A stretch of 44,085 bases of DNA from Oscillospiraceae bacterium. Lineage in GTDB: Bacteria > Bacillota > Clostridia > Oscillospirales > CAG-272. A program made the translations under genes and the position numbers. Positions within the stretch are counted from its first letter, which is position 1, and the number at the start of each line of letters is the position of its first letter. Positions 25,677 through 34,231 of this stretch are shown piece by piece. The notes below the pieces were generated by a model. The model was not told the origin of the DNA, ran no database searches, and worked only from the letters and a program-made list of their open reading frames with translations. The stretch lies in the NCBI GenBank assembly GCA_015064885.1, contig SVRJ01000017.1, positions 1 through 44,085 on the forward strand. Reading direction: 5' to 3'.

Positions 25677-26569
25677 TAAAGAACAGCCTTAAGAAATTGT
25701 TGTGTTCTGGGATTCTTAGGATCGTCGAACAACTCTGCAGGTGTTCCCTCCTCTGTTATAACTCCGTCAGAGATGAATATGACTCTGTCGGCAACTTCTC
25801 TTGCGAAGCCCATTTCATGCGTTACGATAACCATTGTCATTCCGTCATCGGCAAGAGATTTCATAAGGTCCAGAACCTCTCCTACCATTTCGGGGTCAAG
25901 GGCGGAGGTAGGCTCGTCAAAGAGCATTACCTTTGGGTCCATGGCAAGTGCGCGTACTATGGCGATTCTTTGCTTCTGACCGCCCGAAAGAGTTGATGGG
26001 TACTTATCCGCCTTGTCTTCAAGACCTATCCTGCGAAGCAATTTTCGAGCAGTCTCTTCGGCTTCCTCTTTGGTTTTCAGCTTTAGCTGAACGGGAGCAA
26101 GCATCAGATTCTGAAGCACAGTCATATTGTTGAAAAGATTGAAGTGCTGGAATACCATACCCATCTGTCTTCTTGCGAGGTTGATGTCTATGCGATTCTG
26201 TTCATCGATCTTTTTGAGTAGCTCATTGAATTCCTTGCCCTCGTGTTTTTTCAGAAGATCCTCGGCTTTTATTTTTGCAATCACTTCTTCGTCGTTGTTC
26301 ATTGTTTTCATAAGCGATGCATAGGTTTTTGAGGCACGTATTACGTCGGGGTGCAGATACGGGTCGGGAGCTGTGAGAAGGTTGTCGTCAAGCCATATTT
26401 CTCCGTACGTAGGATCCTCAAGAAGATTCATACAACGAAGAAGCGTGCTTTTTCCACTTCCCGAGGGGCCTATTATGGCTACTTTTTCGCCGTCATTTAT
26501 TTCGCAGGAAACGGCATTGAGAACGGCAAGAGAGCCGAAATTTTTATAAATATTTTTAACGCTTATCAC
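25676..26569 (-). CDS. Polar amino acid ABC transporter, ATP-binding subunit with an insertion
   Basis: 297 residues of the GlnQ/HisP type that powers amino acid uptake. Walker [10 protein letters not shown] at 34-42, Q-loop Gln141, signature LSGGQ at 194-198, Walker B MLFDEP with Glu219, and the switch histidine in VIVTHEMGF follow in order. The protein is about 50 residues longer than the usual 240-250. The excess is a charged, helical-looking stretch between Walker A and the Q-loop (about 66-131) containing [18 protein letters not shown], in the arm subdomain. The start is at the usual [12 protein letters not shown]. It overlaps the permease gene by 14 bases and is last in the operon after the binding protein and permease. 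Substrate is not predictable. Confidence 0.9.
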   Translation of the reverse strand: MISVKNIYKNFGSLAVLNAVSCEINDGEKVAIIGPSGSGKSTLLRCMNLLEDPTYGEIWLDDNLLTAPDPYLHPDVIRASKTYASLMKTMNNDEEVIAKIKAEDLLKKHEGKEFNELLKKIDEQNRIDINLARRQMGMVFQHFNLFNNMTVLQNLMLAPVQLKLKTKEEAEETARKLLRRIGLEDKADKYPSTLSGGQKQRIAIVRALAMDPKVMLFDEPTSALDPEMVGEVLDLMKSLADDGMTMVIVTHEMGFAREVADRVIFISDGVITEEGTPAELFDDPKNPRTQQFLKAVL

Positions 26570-27248
26570 TTGCTCTCAACCTCTTTTCAATAGTTTTAAT
26601 TACAAAAGTAAGGAGATATACGATCGCGAGATAAAAAATAGCAACCACGGCCATCGGAACGATATAGCTTGCCATATTGTTACCGCTTCCTATTATCTTT
26701 GCCGCCATCGTAAGGTCGTACATACCGATCATACTTACGATAGAAGTCTCTTTTATCAACGCTATGAGCTCATTACCTATCGCAGGGATAACGTTCTTGA
26801 TCGCTTGCGGAATGACGATCTTTATCATAGTGATCCTGCTTGTAAGTCCGAGCGCTCTTCCCGCCTCGGTCTGTCCGATATCCACAGAGAGTATTCCCGC
26901 TCTGATGTTTTCAGCTACGTACGCCGCTGAGTTAAGACCGAAGGCGATGGTTGCGGTGATGATCTGAGGAAATCCTCTTATTGCAAAAACAACGTATGCC
27001 ATGATGAAAAGCTGAAGCGCCATAGGCGTTCCGCGGATTATAGTTATATATATTTTACATATAAGCTTTGGAATCTTCATCCACTTAGAGTCCTTTGCTA
27101 TAGTAACTATAGCTATTATGGCACCGAGGATCAGACCGAGCATTGCGGCGAGAACCGAAATGATGAGGGTCGTCTGAAGTCCAAGCCAGATACTGCTCAT
27201 ATATTTTTCGGTACTGAACAGTTCTATTATTTTATTTATGAAATCCAT
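26556..27248 (-). CDS. Polar amino acid ABC transporter, permease subunit
   Basis: 230 residues of the HisM/GlnP permease family. About five membrane segments are visible, with the cytoplasmic EAA loop [24 protein letters not shown] in the centre and [15 protein letters not shown] before it. The open frame continues 27 codons further upstream, but the ATG at 27248 follows an AAAGGA site and starts [11 protein letters not shown], so the shorter form was chosen. It lies behind the binding-protein gene after a hairpin-containing 114-base gap and overlaps the ATPase gene. Confidence 0.92.
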   Translation of the reverse strand: MDFINKIIELFSTEKYMSSIWLGLQTTLIISVLAAMLGLILGAIIAIVTIAKDSKWMKIPKLICKIYITIIRGTPMALQLFIMAYVVFAIRGFPQIITATIAFGLNSAAYVAENIRAGILSVDIGQTEAGRALGLTSRITMIKIVIPQAIKNVIPAIGNELIALIKETSIVSMIGMYDLTMAAKIIGSGNNMASYIVPMAVVAIFYLAIVYLLTFVIKTIEKRLRASDKR

Positions 27249-27297
27249 ATATTTTTCCTTTATATAGGTTGAATTAAAAATGCTCCAAATCAACTTT

Positions 27298-27334
27298 AAA
27301 GGTTGTCGCACGCAAAAAGCATACGACAACCTTT
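27298..27334 (-). terminator. Intercistronic hairpin between binding protein and permease
   Basis: Perfect 11-bp stem 27298-27308 / 27324-27334 with a 15-base loop and almost no T run in the leftward direction. It likely acts as a leaky terminator or 3' stabiliser keeping the binding protein in excess. Confidence 0.6.
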
Positions 27335-27362
27335 GTAAAGTCTATTGAATTACGATCATTTA

Positions 27363-28229
27363 TCAGTTGAGACCCATGTGCTTCATGACCATCTTTTCGA
27401 TCTCTGTTTTGCCGTCAGCATCCTTCTTCATAAGGTCTGCGAGAACAGCGTTGATGGCATCAAGAAGCTCTTTATTGCCCTTAGTTACGCAGATAGCGTA
27501 CTGCTCTTCAACGGGGGCATCTGCTTCACCGTCAGCACCGGAATAGTAGAGAGGAACGCACTTGAAGTTGCTGTTCTTTGAAACTATGTACTGAGCGGGG
27601 AGCTCGTCTATAATAACAACGTCGATCTGGTTAGCGGTTATAGCGTCAGCTGCAAGCTGAGCAGTATCAAAGTTTGTGTTTGTGCTTCCCTTGCCGTAGA
27701 GAACGCCGTCATAGCCGTAATCGTTGGAAGCGGTAGCATTGATCTCACCGTCTGTGTAGATCCATCCCGTTGTATCTGTCTGTGTACCTATCTTTTTGCC
27801 CGCAAGAGCATCCCATACGATATATTCAACTCCGTCGACGGTCTTTGTTTCAAGAGAGGCGTTCTTGTCGTATATAACGTACTGAACGGATGTGTAATAA
27901 GGAGTTGAGAAATCAACCTTTTCTTTTCTCTCATCGGTAATAGTGATGCCTGCAGCACCTGCGTCGCAAACTTCACCGGCCTTAACGTTATCAATTATAG
28001 CCGAGAATTCTACGTTTACGAATTCGATCTTCTTACCGAGCTTTTCGCCAACAAGATTCATGATCTCGACGTCAACGCCCTTGATCTCTGTTCCTTCATA
28101 ATATTCAAAGGGAGCGAAGAAAGCATTTGTTTGAACTATTATCTTATTGGCAGATCCGCAGGATGCAAAAGCAAAAACGGATGTCATAAGCATTACAAGT
28201 GCAAGTGAAATAGCAATTATTTTTTTCAT
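27363..28229 (-). CDS. Polar amino acid ABC transporter, substrate-binding lipoprotein
   Basis: 288 residues from the chosen ATG. The signal peptide ends in lipobox FASC with Cys24, so the protein is expected to be tethered to the outer face of the membrane. The mature part is a family 3 solute-binding fold: FFAPFEYYEGTEIKGVDVEI, EFSAIIDNVKAGEVCDAG, ITDERKEKVDFSTPYYTS and a second lobe ending KMVMKHMGLN. AAAGGA is 10 bases before this ATG; another in-frame ATG two codons upstream is only 4 bases from it. The gene has a perfect promoter and heads the three-gene importer. Cystine, glutamine, arginine or similar are all possible ligands. Confidence 0.92.
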   Translation of the reverse strand: MKKIIAISLALVMLMTSVFAFASCGSANKIIVQTNAFFAPFEYYEGTEIKGVDVEIMNLVGEKLGKKIEFVNVEFSAIIDNVKAGEVCDAGAAGITITDERKEKVDFSTPYYTSVQYVIYDKNASLETKTVDGVEYIVWDALAGKKIGTQTDTTGWIYTDGEINATASNDYGYDGVLYGKGSTNTNFDTAQLAADAITANQIDVVIIDELPAQYIVSKNSNFKCVPLYYSGADGEADAPVEEQYAICVTKGNKELLDAINAVLADLMKKDADGKTEIEKMVMKHMGLN

Positions 28230-28271
28230 TGTCATAATTCCTTTCGAGTTTTTTGTAATAAATATGCAAAT

Positions 28272-28300
28272 ATTATACCGCATATTTATGATTTTGTCAA
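28272..28300 (-). promoter_or_regulatory. Consensus promoter of the amino acid importer operon
   Basis: Leftward TTGACA (28300-28295), 17-base spacer, TATAAT (28277-28272). Operator-like palindromes begin 18 bases upstream of the -35. Confidence 0.9.
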
Positions 28301-28317
28301 TACTTTTTAGTTAGCTT

Positions 28318-28331
28318 TGTATAATCATACA
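28318..28331. promoter_or_regulatory. Operator-like palindrome 1 (TGTATnnnnATACA)
   Basis: TGTATAATCATACA is a perfect 5-4-5 inverted repeat immediately upstream of the importer promoter. A second copy of the same form is 54 bases away. Confidence 0.5.
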
Positions 28332-28338
28332 GAAAAAC

Positions 28339-28400
28339 TATACAATTTGGTTGACTATTAGGCAAGTTTGATGTATAAATATACAATTAGGTTGTTTATT
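28339..28400. repeat. Pair of 21-bp direct repeats containing palindrome 2
   Basis: 28339-28359 and 28380-28400 match at 18 of 21 positions and are 41 bases apart, about four helical turns. TGTATAAATATACA (28372-28385), a perfect palindrome of the same type as the site at 28318, overlaps the second repeat. The second repeat overlaps the uvrA stop codon. Confidence 0.55.
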
Positions 28401-31221
28401 TATTTAACCAACGTTTAAGATATATGCCGGTTTGAGAGGCATCGCACTCGGAAACCTCTTCGGGTGTTCCGGCGCAGACTACCGTACCGCCGTTATCTCC
28501 TCCGCACGGTCCCATATCTATAATGTGATCGGCGACTTTTATTACGTCCATATTGTGTTCTATGACTATGACGGTGTTACCTGCATCGCAGAGGCGCTGA
28601 AGTACGTCTATAAGCTTTGCGACGTCTGCTGTGTGCAGACCTGTCGTAGGCTCATCGAGAATGTATACGGTTTTTCCGGTTCCTCTGCGAGAAAGCTCTG
28701 TGGCGAGCTTGACACGTTGTGCTTCACCGCCCGAAAGAGTTGTGGAGGATTGTCCGATCTTAATGTATCCGAGTCCGACATCAAAGAGAGTCATAAGGCG
28801 CTTTTTGATCTTTGGAACACCGTCGAAGAATTCGATTCCTTCTTCTACTGTCATATCAAGTACCTCGAAAATATTTTTTCCTTTATATTTGACCTCTAAG
28901 GTTTCTTTGTTGTATCGTTTTCCTTTACAAAGGTCACAGGTGACGTAAACGTCGGGGAGAAAATGCATTTCGATCTTTTTTACACCGTCGCCCTCGCACG
29001 CCTCACATCTTCCGCCCTTGACGTTGAAAGAAAATCTCCCCGACTTATATCCGCGCGCCTTAGCATCTTTAGTGGAAGCAAAAAGCTCGCGTATATCCGA
29101 AAAAAGTCCTGTATAGGTTGCAGGGTTTGATCTGGGAGTTCTTCCTATTGGGCTTTGGTCGATTGCTATGACCTTGTCCACGTTTTCCATGCCGAGTATA
29201 GCATCGTGCTTTCCGGGTCTTGCATATGCACCGTTAAGTGATGAGGCAAGCGCGGGATACAGTATAGAATTTACAAGTGAGGATTTACCCGATCCGGAAA
29301 CGCCACTGACACATACAAAGCAACCGAGAGGAAAATCTACGTCAATATGCTTGAGGTTATTCACGGCTGCACCCTTGACCGTGAGAAATGCTCCGTTCCC
29401 CTTTCTTCGAGTTTTGGGGACGTCTATTTTTTTGCGCCCCGAGAGATATTCCCCCGTCAGAGAGCCTTCTGCCGAAAGAAGCTCTTTAGGTGTTCCGGAG
29501 AAAACAAGTCTTCCGCCGTGTATTCCGGCACCGGGGCCGATATCGACGACAAAATCGGAGGCCTCGATAGTTTCTTCGTCGTGTTCTACAACAACGACCG
29601 TATTTCCGAGGTCGCGCAATTCCTTCAATGTTGCTATAAGTTTGGTATTATCCGATTGATGAAGTCCTATACTTGGTTCGTCAAGAATATATAGTACGCC
29701 CACAAGCGAGGAACCGATCTGTGTTGCAAGTCTGATACGCTGTGCTTCTCCGCCCGAAAGAGAGCCTGCTTTCCTTTTAAGTGTGAGGTATTCGAGGCCT
29801 ACGCTTTTAAGGAATTTGAGGCGCGCAGCGATCTCCTTGACGATATCCTTGGCCACAAGTGCCATTCCTCCCTCGAATTTGAGATTTAAAACAAAGTCGA
29901 GAGCTTTTTCAACAGAAAGTGAGCAGAATTCATCTATATTAAGTCCGCCGACAGTTACAGAAAGTATTGTGGGATTGAGTCGTCTTCCGTTGCATTCGGG
30001 ACAGTCTACTTCTTCTATGAATTCCTCATAATACTCATTTCCGCCCATTTGCATTCTTCTTTCTATCATATCGAGAATGCCGGTATACTTTGTTTTGGTG
30101 TCGTGAGCTTCTCCGCCGAAATATCTTGTAAGGAAGTAGACCTTGTCTCCTGTTCCGTTTATAAGGGCGTTGTATGCATTTTTTGAGAAATTTTTTATTG
30201 GTGTATCGAGGTCAAATCCCGCATATTCACCGACTGCGGAAAAGAGCGGGCCGTTCCAACTTTCCTCTTCGAGAGATTTAAATCCGTTTACGGCTATAGC
30301 GCCCTCACGGAGAGAAAGATTTTTGTTCGGAATTATTCTGTCAAGTGAAAGCTGTCTTGTTACACCAAGCCCCATACAATGCGGGCATGCGCCTTGCGGA
30401 TTGTTGAAAGAAAACTGACGCGGCTCAAGCTCTCCGAAGGATATTCCGTGCTCCTCGCAGGCGTAGGAGCATGAAAATTCCATGATTTCGGGTTCAGCAT
30501 CTCTCGGGAGCTTTACTACCACAACATGCTCGTCTGCGACTGCCAGGGCACTTTCTACACTGTCCGCGATCCTTGAACGAACGTCTTTTTTCATTACAAG
30601 TCTGTCAATAACTATTTCTATAGAATGACGCTTGTTTTTATCAAGCTCTATCTTTTCTGTAAGATCGTAAAGCGAACCGTCAACTCTCACACGGGTAAAT
30701 CCGCTTCTTTTTGCGTCCTCGAATATCTTTTCGTGCATTCCCTTCTTGTCGCGAACTACAGGCGCAGCAATAAGGAATCTCTCCCCCTCGGGAATGAGCA
30801 TGATCTTGGCTATAATATCATCTACGCTCTGTCTGGATATTTCTTTTCCGCATATCGGACAGTGAGGAATGCCGGTACGCGCATAAAGAAGACGAAGATA
30901 ATCGTATATCTCGGTTACCGTTCCAACAGTTGAGCGCGGATTCTTGGAAGTGGTCTTCTGGTCTATCGATATTGCCGGAGAAAGGCCATCTATAGTATCA
31001 ACGTCGGGCTTGTCAAGCTGGCCAAGAAACTGCCTTGCATAGGAGGAGAGCGATTCAACGAATCTTCTGTGTCCTTCAGCGTAAAGCGTATCGAATGCGA
31101 GCGATGACTTTCCCGAGCCTGAAAGGCCGGAAAGAACGACGAGCTTGTCTCTTGGTATTGTGACGTCTATATTTTTCAGATTATTTGATCTTGCACCCTT
31201 TATGATTATTTCTTTTGCCAT
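28396..31221 (-). CDS. uvrA: Excinuclease ABC subunit A
   Basis: 941 residues, the damage-recognition ATPase of nucleotide excision repair. Two ABC modules are present: Walker [15 protein letters not shown] near the N-terminus and [13 protein letters not shown] in the second half, with signature motifs [11 protein letters not shown] and [11 protein letters not shown]. Zinc-binding cysteine pairs appear in CPICG, CPHCMG, CPECNG and in CEACEGDG with the later CDLCKG. The frame is open 42 codons upstream, but the ATG at 31221 gives [18 protein letters not shown], the usual start. Its likely ribosome site (GGAGGAG) lies within the last codons of uvrB, about 16 bases away. It is downstream of uvrB in one operon; uvrC is not in the window. 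Confidence 0.97.
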   Translation of the reverse strand: MAKEIIIKGARSNNLKNIDVTIPRDKLVVLSGLSGSGKSSLAFDTLYAEGHRRFVESLSSYARQFLGQLDKPDVDTIDGLSPAISIDQKTTSKNPRSTVGTVTEIYDYLRLLYARTGIPHCPICGKEISRQSVDDIIAKIMLIPEGERFLIAAPVVRDKKGMHEKIFEDAKRSGFTRVRVDGSLYDLTEKIELDKNKRHSIEIVIDRLVMKKDVRSRIADSVESALAVADEHVVVVKLPRDAEPEIMEFSCSYACEEHGISFGELEPRQFSFNNPQGACPHCMGLGVTRQLSLDRIIPNKNLSLREGAIAVNGFKSLEEESWNGPLFSAVGEYAGFDLDTPIKNFSKNAYNALINGTGDKVYFLTRYFGGEAHDTKTKYTGILDMIERRMQMGGNEYYEEFIEEVDCPECNGRRLNPTILSVTVGGLNIDEFCSLSVEKALDFVLNLKFEGGMALVAKDIVKEIAARLKFLKSVGLEYLTLKRKAGSLSGGEAQRIRLATQIGSSLVGVLYILDEPSIGLHQSDNTKLIATLKELRDLGNTVVVVEHDEETIEASDFVVDIGPGAGIHGGRLVFSGTPKELLSAEGSLTGEYLSGRKKIDVPKTRRKGNGAFLTVKGAAVNNLKHIDVDFPLGCFVCVSGVSGSGKSSLVNSILYPALASSLNGAYARPGKHDAILGMENVDKVIAIDQSPIGRTPRSNPATYTGLFSDIRELFASTKDAKARGYKSGRFSFNVKGGRCEACEGDGVKKIEMHFLPDVYVTCDLCKGKRYNKETLEVKYKGKNIFEVLDMTVEEGIEFFDGVPKIKKRLMTLFDVGLGYIKIGQSSTTLSGGEAQRVKLATELSRRGTGKTVYILDEPTTGLHTADVAKLIDVLQRLCDAGNTVIVIEHNMDVIKVADHIIDMGPCGGDNGGTVVCAGTPEEVSECDASQTGIYLKRWLNK

Positions 31222-31231
31222 AATATAACGA

Positions 31232-33193
31232 TCAGTTCTCCTCCTTAAGCTTTTTGATAAGATCTCGAATATATGCAGCCTTTTCAAATTCGAGTTTCTG
31301 AGCCGCAGAGCGCATTTCTGTCGTAAGCTCTGCGATCTTTTGGTCAAGCTGTTTCTTGGAAAGTTTATTTCCTTTCTTCTTGTCTTTAGCCGGTGTGGTG
31401 GCTATATTTATTATATCGCGGACCTCTTTTTTGATACTCTTCGGAATTATGCCGTTTTTTACGTTGTATTCGTTTTGAACCGATCTTCGTCTGTTTGTCT
31501 CTTTTATTGCACGGTCCATTGATTCGGTAACGGTGTCGGCATACATTATTACCTTGCCGTGTTCATTTCTTGCGGCACGGCCTATTGTTTGTATAAGCGA
31601 GCTTTCAGACCGCAAAAAGCCCTCTTTATCTGCGTCAAGAATAGCCACGAGTGAGACCTCGGGAATGTCAAGACCTTCTCGCAAAAGGTTTATTCCTATC
31701 AGAACGTCAAAAACACCGAGTCTCAGGTCGCGAATGATCTCCATTCTCTCCATCGTATCTATATTATGGTGAATATATTTCACCTTTATTGAGAGCCCTT
31801 CATAATATTCCGTGAGATCCTCTGCCATCTTCTTTGTAAGGGTAGTTACAAGGACGCGCTCACCGAGCTTGCTTCTTTTCCTTATTTCCCCGTAAAGATC
31901 GTCGATCTGCCCCTTTATCGGTCGTATTTCAACCTCGGGATCAAGGAGTCCTGTGGGGCGTATAAGCTGTTCGGCAAAGGAATCCGAATTCTGCTTTTCA
32001 TACGGTCCCGGTGTTGCGCTTACAAATACGGCTTGCCCGATCTTTGCTTCAAATTCGTCGAAAAAGAGAGGGCGATTATCGAAGGCGGAAGGAAGTCTGA
32101 AACCGTATTCGACAAGATTTGACTTACGCGCGCGGTCCCCTCCGCTCATTCCTCTGACTTGCGGCAGTGTAACGTGTGACTCATCTACAAATATAACGAA
32201 ATCATCAGGAAAATAGTCGAGCAGCGTATACGGAGTAGAGCCCGGTTCTCTTCCCGCGAGCACTCTCGAATAATTTTCAACGCCGGAGCAGAAGCCTACC
32301 TCGCGAATCATCTCGATATCATATTTTGTACGCTCTTCTATGCGCTGTGCTTCTATAAGTCTGCCCTCTGATTTAAAGTAATCGCGTCTTTCCTGCATTT
32401 CCGCAAATATCTCTTCGATTGCTTTGTCTCTTTTGGCGTCTGAAACCGCATAGTGAGTGGCCGGATATATTGCGGCATAAGATAGAAATCTGATCACGTC
32501 TCCGGTAACCGTGTTTATTTCCGATACTCTGTCTATTTCATCACCGAAAAATTCAACGCGTATTGCTTTATCACTTTCATTTGCGGGGATAACCTCTACA
32601 GTGTCCCCTCTTACCCGAAAGCTATCTCTTTCAAGGACCATATCGTTTCTGGAATAGCTTATCGCAACGAGATGCTCGATAAACTCTTCTCTGTCCATCA
32701 TCATTCCGGGTCTTACAGCAAGAACGAGTTCCTTGTAATCTGTAGGATCCCCAAGGCTGTATATACAGGAAACACTCGCAACAATTATAACGTCGCGTCT
32801 TTCAAAAAGAGCACTTGTCGCACTGTGACGCAGTTTATCGATCTCATCATTTACGAGTGCGTCCTTTTCTATATAGACGTCCTTCCCGGGTATATACGCC
32901 TCAGGCTGATAATAATCGTAGTAGGATACAAAATATTCTACTGCATTTTCCGGAAAAAATTCACGGAATTCACTGCAGAGCTGTGACGCAAGCGTTTTAT
33001 TATGCGCAAGCACAAGCGTGGGACGGTTTATTCTTTCGATAACGTTAGCCATAGTAAAGGTTTTTCCCGAGCCGGTAACACCGAGAAGCGTTTGCATGCG
33101 CTCACCGTTTTCGATTCCTCTTACTATATCGTCAATAGCCTTTGGTTGATCCCCCATAGGCTTATAGCTGCTGTGCAGTACAAACTTTTCCAT
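31232..33193 (-). CDS. uvrB: Excinuclease ABC subunit B
   Basis: 653 residues; the DNA helicase-like subunit that verifies damage and loads UvrC. It has Walker A GVTGSGKT, the beta-hairpin region [21 protein letters not shown], helicase motif [10 protein letters not shown], motif [11 protein letters not shown], and a C-terminal UVR domain ([15 protein letters not shown] region) that contacts UvrC. The frame is open 61 codons further upstream without homology; the ATG at 33193 has AAGGG 8 bases before it and starts [16 protein letters not shown]. It is first in the uvrB-uvrA operon. I searched the promoter region for a LexA box and saw none convincing. Confidence 0.97.
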   Translation of the reverse strand: MEKFVLHSSYKPMGDQPKAIDDIVRGIENGERMQTLLGVTGSGKTFTMANVIERINRPTLVLAHNKTLASQLCSEFREFFPENAVEYFVSYYDYYQPEAYIPGKDVYIEKDALVNDEIDKLRHSATSALFERRDVIIVASVSCIYSLGDPTDYKELVLAVRPGMMMDREEFIEHLVAISYSRNDMVLERDSFRVRGDTVEVIPANESDKAIRVEFFGDEIDRVSEINTVTGDVIRFLSYAAIYPATHYAVSDAKRDKAIEEIFAEMQERRDYFKSEGRLIEAQRIEERTKYDIEMIREVGFCSGVENYSRVLAGREPGSTPYTLLDYFPDDFVIFVDESHVTLPQVRGMSGGDRARKSNLVEYGFRLPSAFDNRPLFFDEFEAKIGQAVFVSATPGPYEKQNSDSFAEQLIRPTGLLDPEVEIRPIKGQIDDLYGEIRKRSKLGERVLVTTLTKKMAEDLTEYYEGLSIKVKYIHHNIDTMERMEIIRDLRLGVFDVLIGINLLREGLDIPEVSLVAILDADKEGFLRSESSLIQTIGRAARNEHGKVIMYADTVTESMDRAIKETNRRRSVQNEYNVKNGIIPKSIKKEVRDIINIATTPAKDKKKGNKLSKKQLDQKIAELTTEMRSAAQKLEFEKAAYIRDLIKKLKEEN

Positions 33194-33241
33194 ACCAAAA
33201 CCCTTCGCGATCATTTTTATCTTACTTGCGTGAATATTAAT

Positions 33242-33270
33242 ATTATACCACAAAAATCGTGTTTTGTAAA
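33242..33270 (-). promoter_or_regulatory. Promoter of uvrB-uvrA
   Basis: Leftward TTTACA (33270-33265), 17-base spacer, TATAAT (33247-33242), about 49 bases before the ATG. Confidence 0.8.
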
Positions 33271-33419
33271 GGGGATTTGAAAAATATTTTTCGCATTTAG
33301 GAAAAAAGTTGAGTTTTTTGTGTGTATCAAACAGATCTTTTTTCTTTGAACGATTAAATTTAAAGGATTGCGTCAAATATCAAAAAAGATAAATTTTCAA
33401 AAAGTATTAGCAAAAGGTA

Positions 33420-33448
33420 TTGAAAATTTTATAAAAATATGTTATAAT
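33420..33448 (+). promoter_or_regulatory. Promoter of the metallopeptidase gene
   Basis: TTGAAA (33420-33425), 17-base spacer, TATAAT (33443-33448), 29 bases before the ATG. Confidence 0.8.
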
Positions 33449-33476
33449 ATTTTCGATATTAAACGGAGGTGGCGAT

Positions 33477-34178
33477 ATGGCTATAAAGGTAATGGTTGAG
33501 GATATTCCCGTTGAAGTTAAGCGTAAACAGATAAAGAATATGTATCTGTACGTCAAATCTCCAAACGGTGACGTAGTAGTATCGGTTCCCACTTCCGCTA
33601 CTACTACCGATATAAATAAATTTGTGCTTCCGCGCATCGACTGGATACGCAGAAACAGAATGAAGTTTTTGAACAGAGATATTCCGAAGGAAAAGACTTA
33701 TGACGAAGGAACAAGTGTTTTTGTTGCCGGAACAAGTCTTACAATTAAAATAGAATATGCCGCAAATCAGTATGCTCACAGAGACGGTGATTATCTGATA
33801 CTCGGTCTTCGAAACGGTCATAATCCCGAAAGGCGTGAGCGTGTCGTTCGCGAATTCATGCGAGAAGATCTTTCCCGAAGGATCGAGCGTTTCCTTCCCG
33901 AATGGGAGGATCGGACAGGCCTTAAGGCGAGTACATGGCAGATAAAGGACATGGAGACGCGTTGGGGAACGTGCAATATGCAGGAGAAAAGACTTTGGTT
34001 CAATCTCAAGCTTGCGTATATGCCGGATGAGTTTTTGGAGTACGTGATCTTACATGAGGTCGCACACCTTAAGATCGCCGGCCACGGAGCTGATTTTTCG
34101 GCCTTTCTTGATAAATACATGATCGATTGGAGAGACATCAAGAAAACGCTTAATGCGCGCTATGCGGAGTTTTTATGA
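33477..34178 (+). CDS. YgjP-type zinc metallopeptidase (DUF45)
   Basis: 233 residues of the YgjP/WLM-like metallopeptidase group. The zinc site is HEVAH at 193-197 with His203 in the following GHGADF as probable third ligand. The conserved RWGTC block is at 162-166, directly before the LWFNLKLAYMPDEFLEYV helix leading into the active site, as in the family. No signal peptide or membrane segment is present, so it is cytoplasmic. Physiological substrates of the family are unknown. GGAGGTG precedes the ATG. It is a single-gene unit between its own promoter and a terminator. Confidence 0.9.
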   Translation: MAIKVMVEDIPVEVKRKQIKNMYLYVKSPNGDVVVSVPTSATTTDINKFVLPRIDWIRRNRMKFLNRDIPKEKTYDEGTSVFVAGTSLTIKIEYAANQYAHRDGDYLILGLRNGHNPERRERVVREFMREDLSRRIERFLPEWEDRTGLKASTWQIKDMETRWGTCNMQEKRLWFNLKLAYMPDEFLEYVILHEVAHLKIAGHGADFSAFLDKYMIDWRDIKKTLNARYAEFL

Positions 34179-34194
34179 TACCTGAACCAAAAGA

Positions 34195-34231
34195 AAGCGG
34201 GTGCCGTTTTACAGCACCCGCTTGGTTTTTT
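34195..34231. terminator. Bidirectional terminator between metallopeptidase and ABC exporter genes
   Basis: Perfect 10-bp stem AAGCGGGTGC / GCACCCGCTT (34195-34204 / 34213-34222) with an 8-base loop, extended by ACCAAAA pairing with the T run (GGTTTTTT). Confidence 0.9.

Noticed and set aside
33180-33400. LexA/SOS box in front of uvrB
   Set aside because: No GAAC-n4-GTTC-type palindrome is present near the promoter; only an isolated GAAC half at about 33348.
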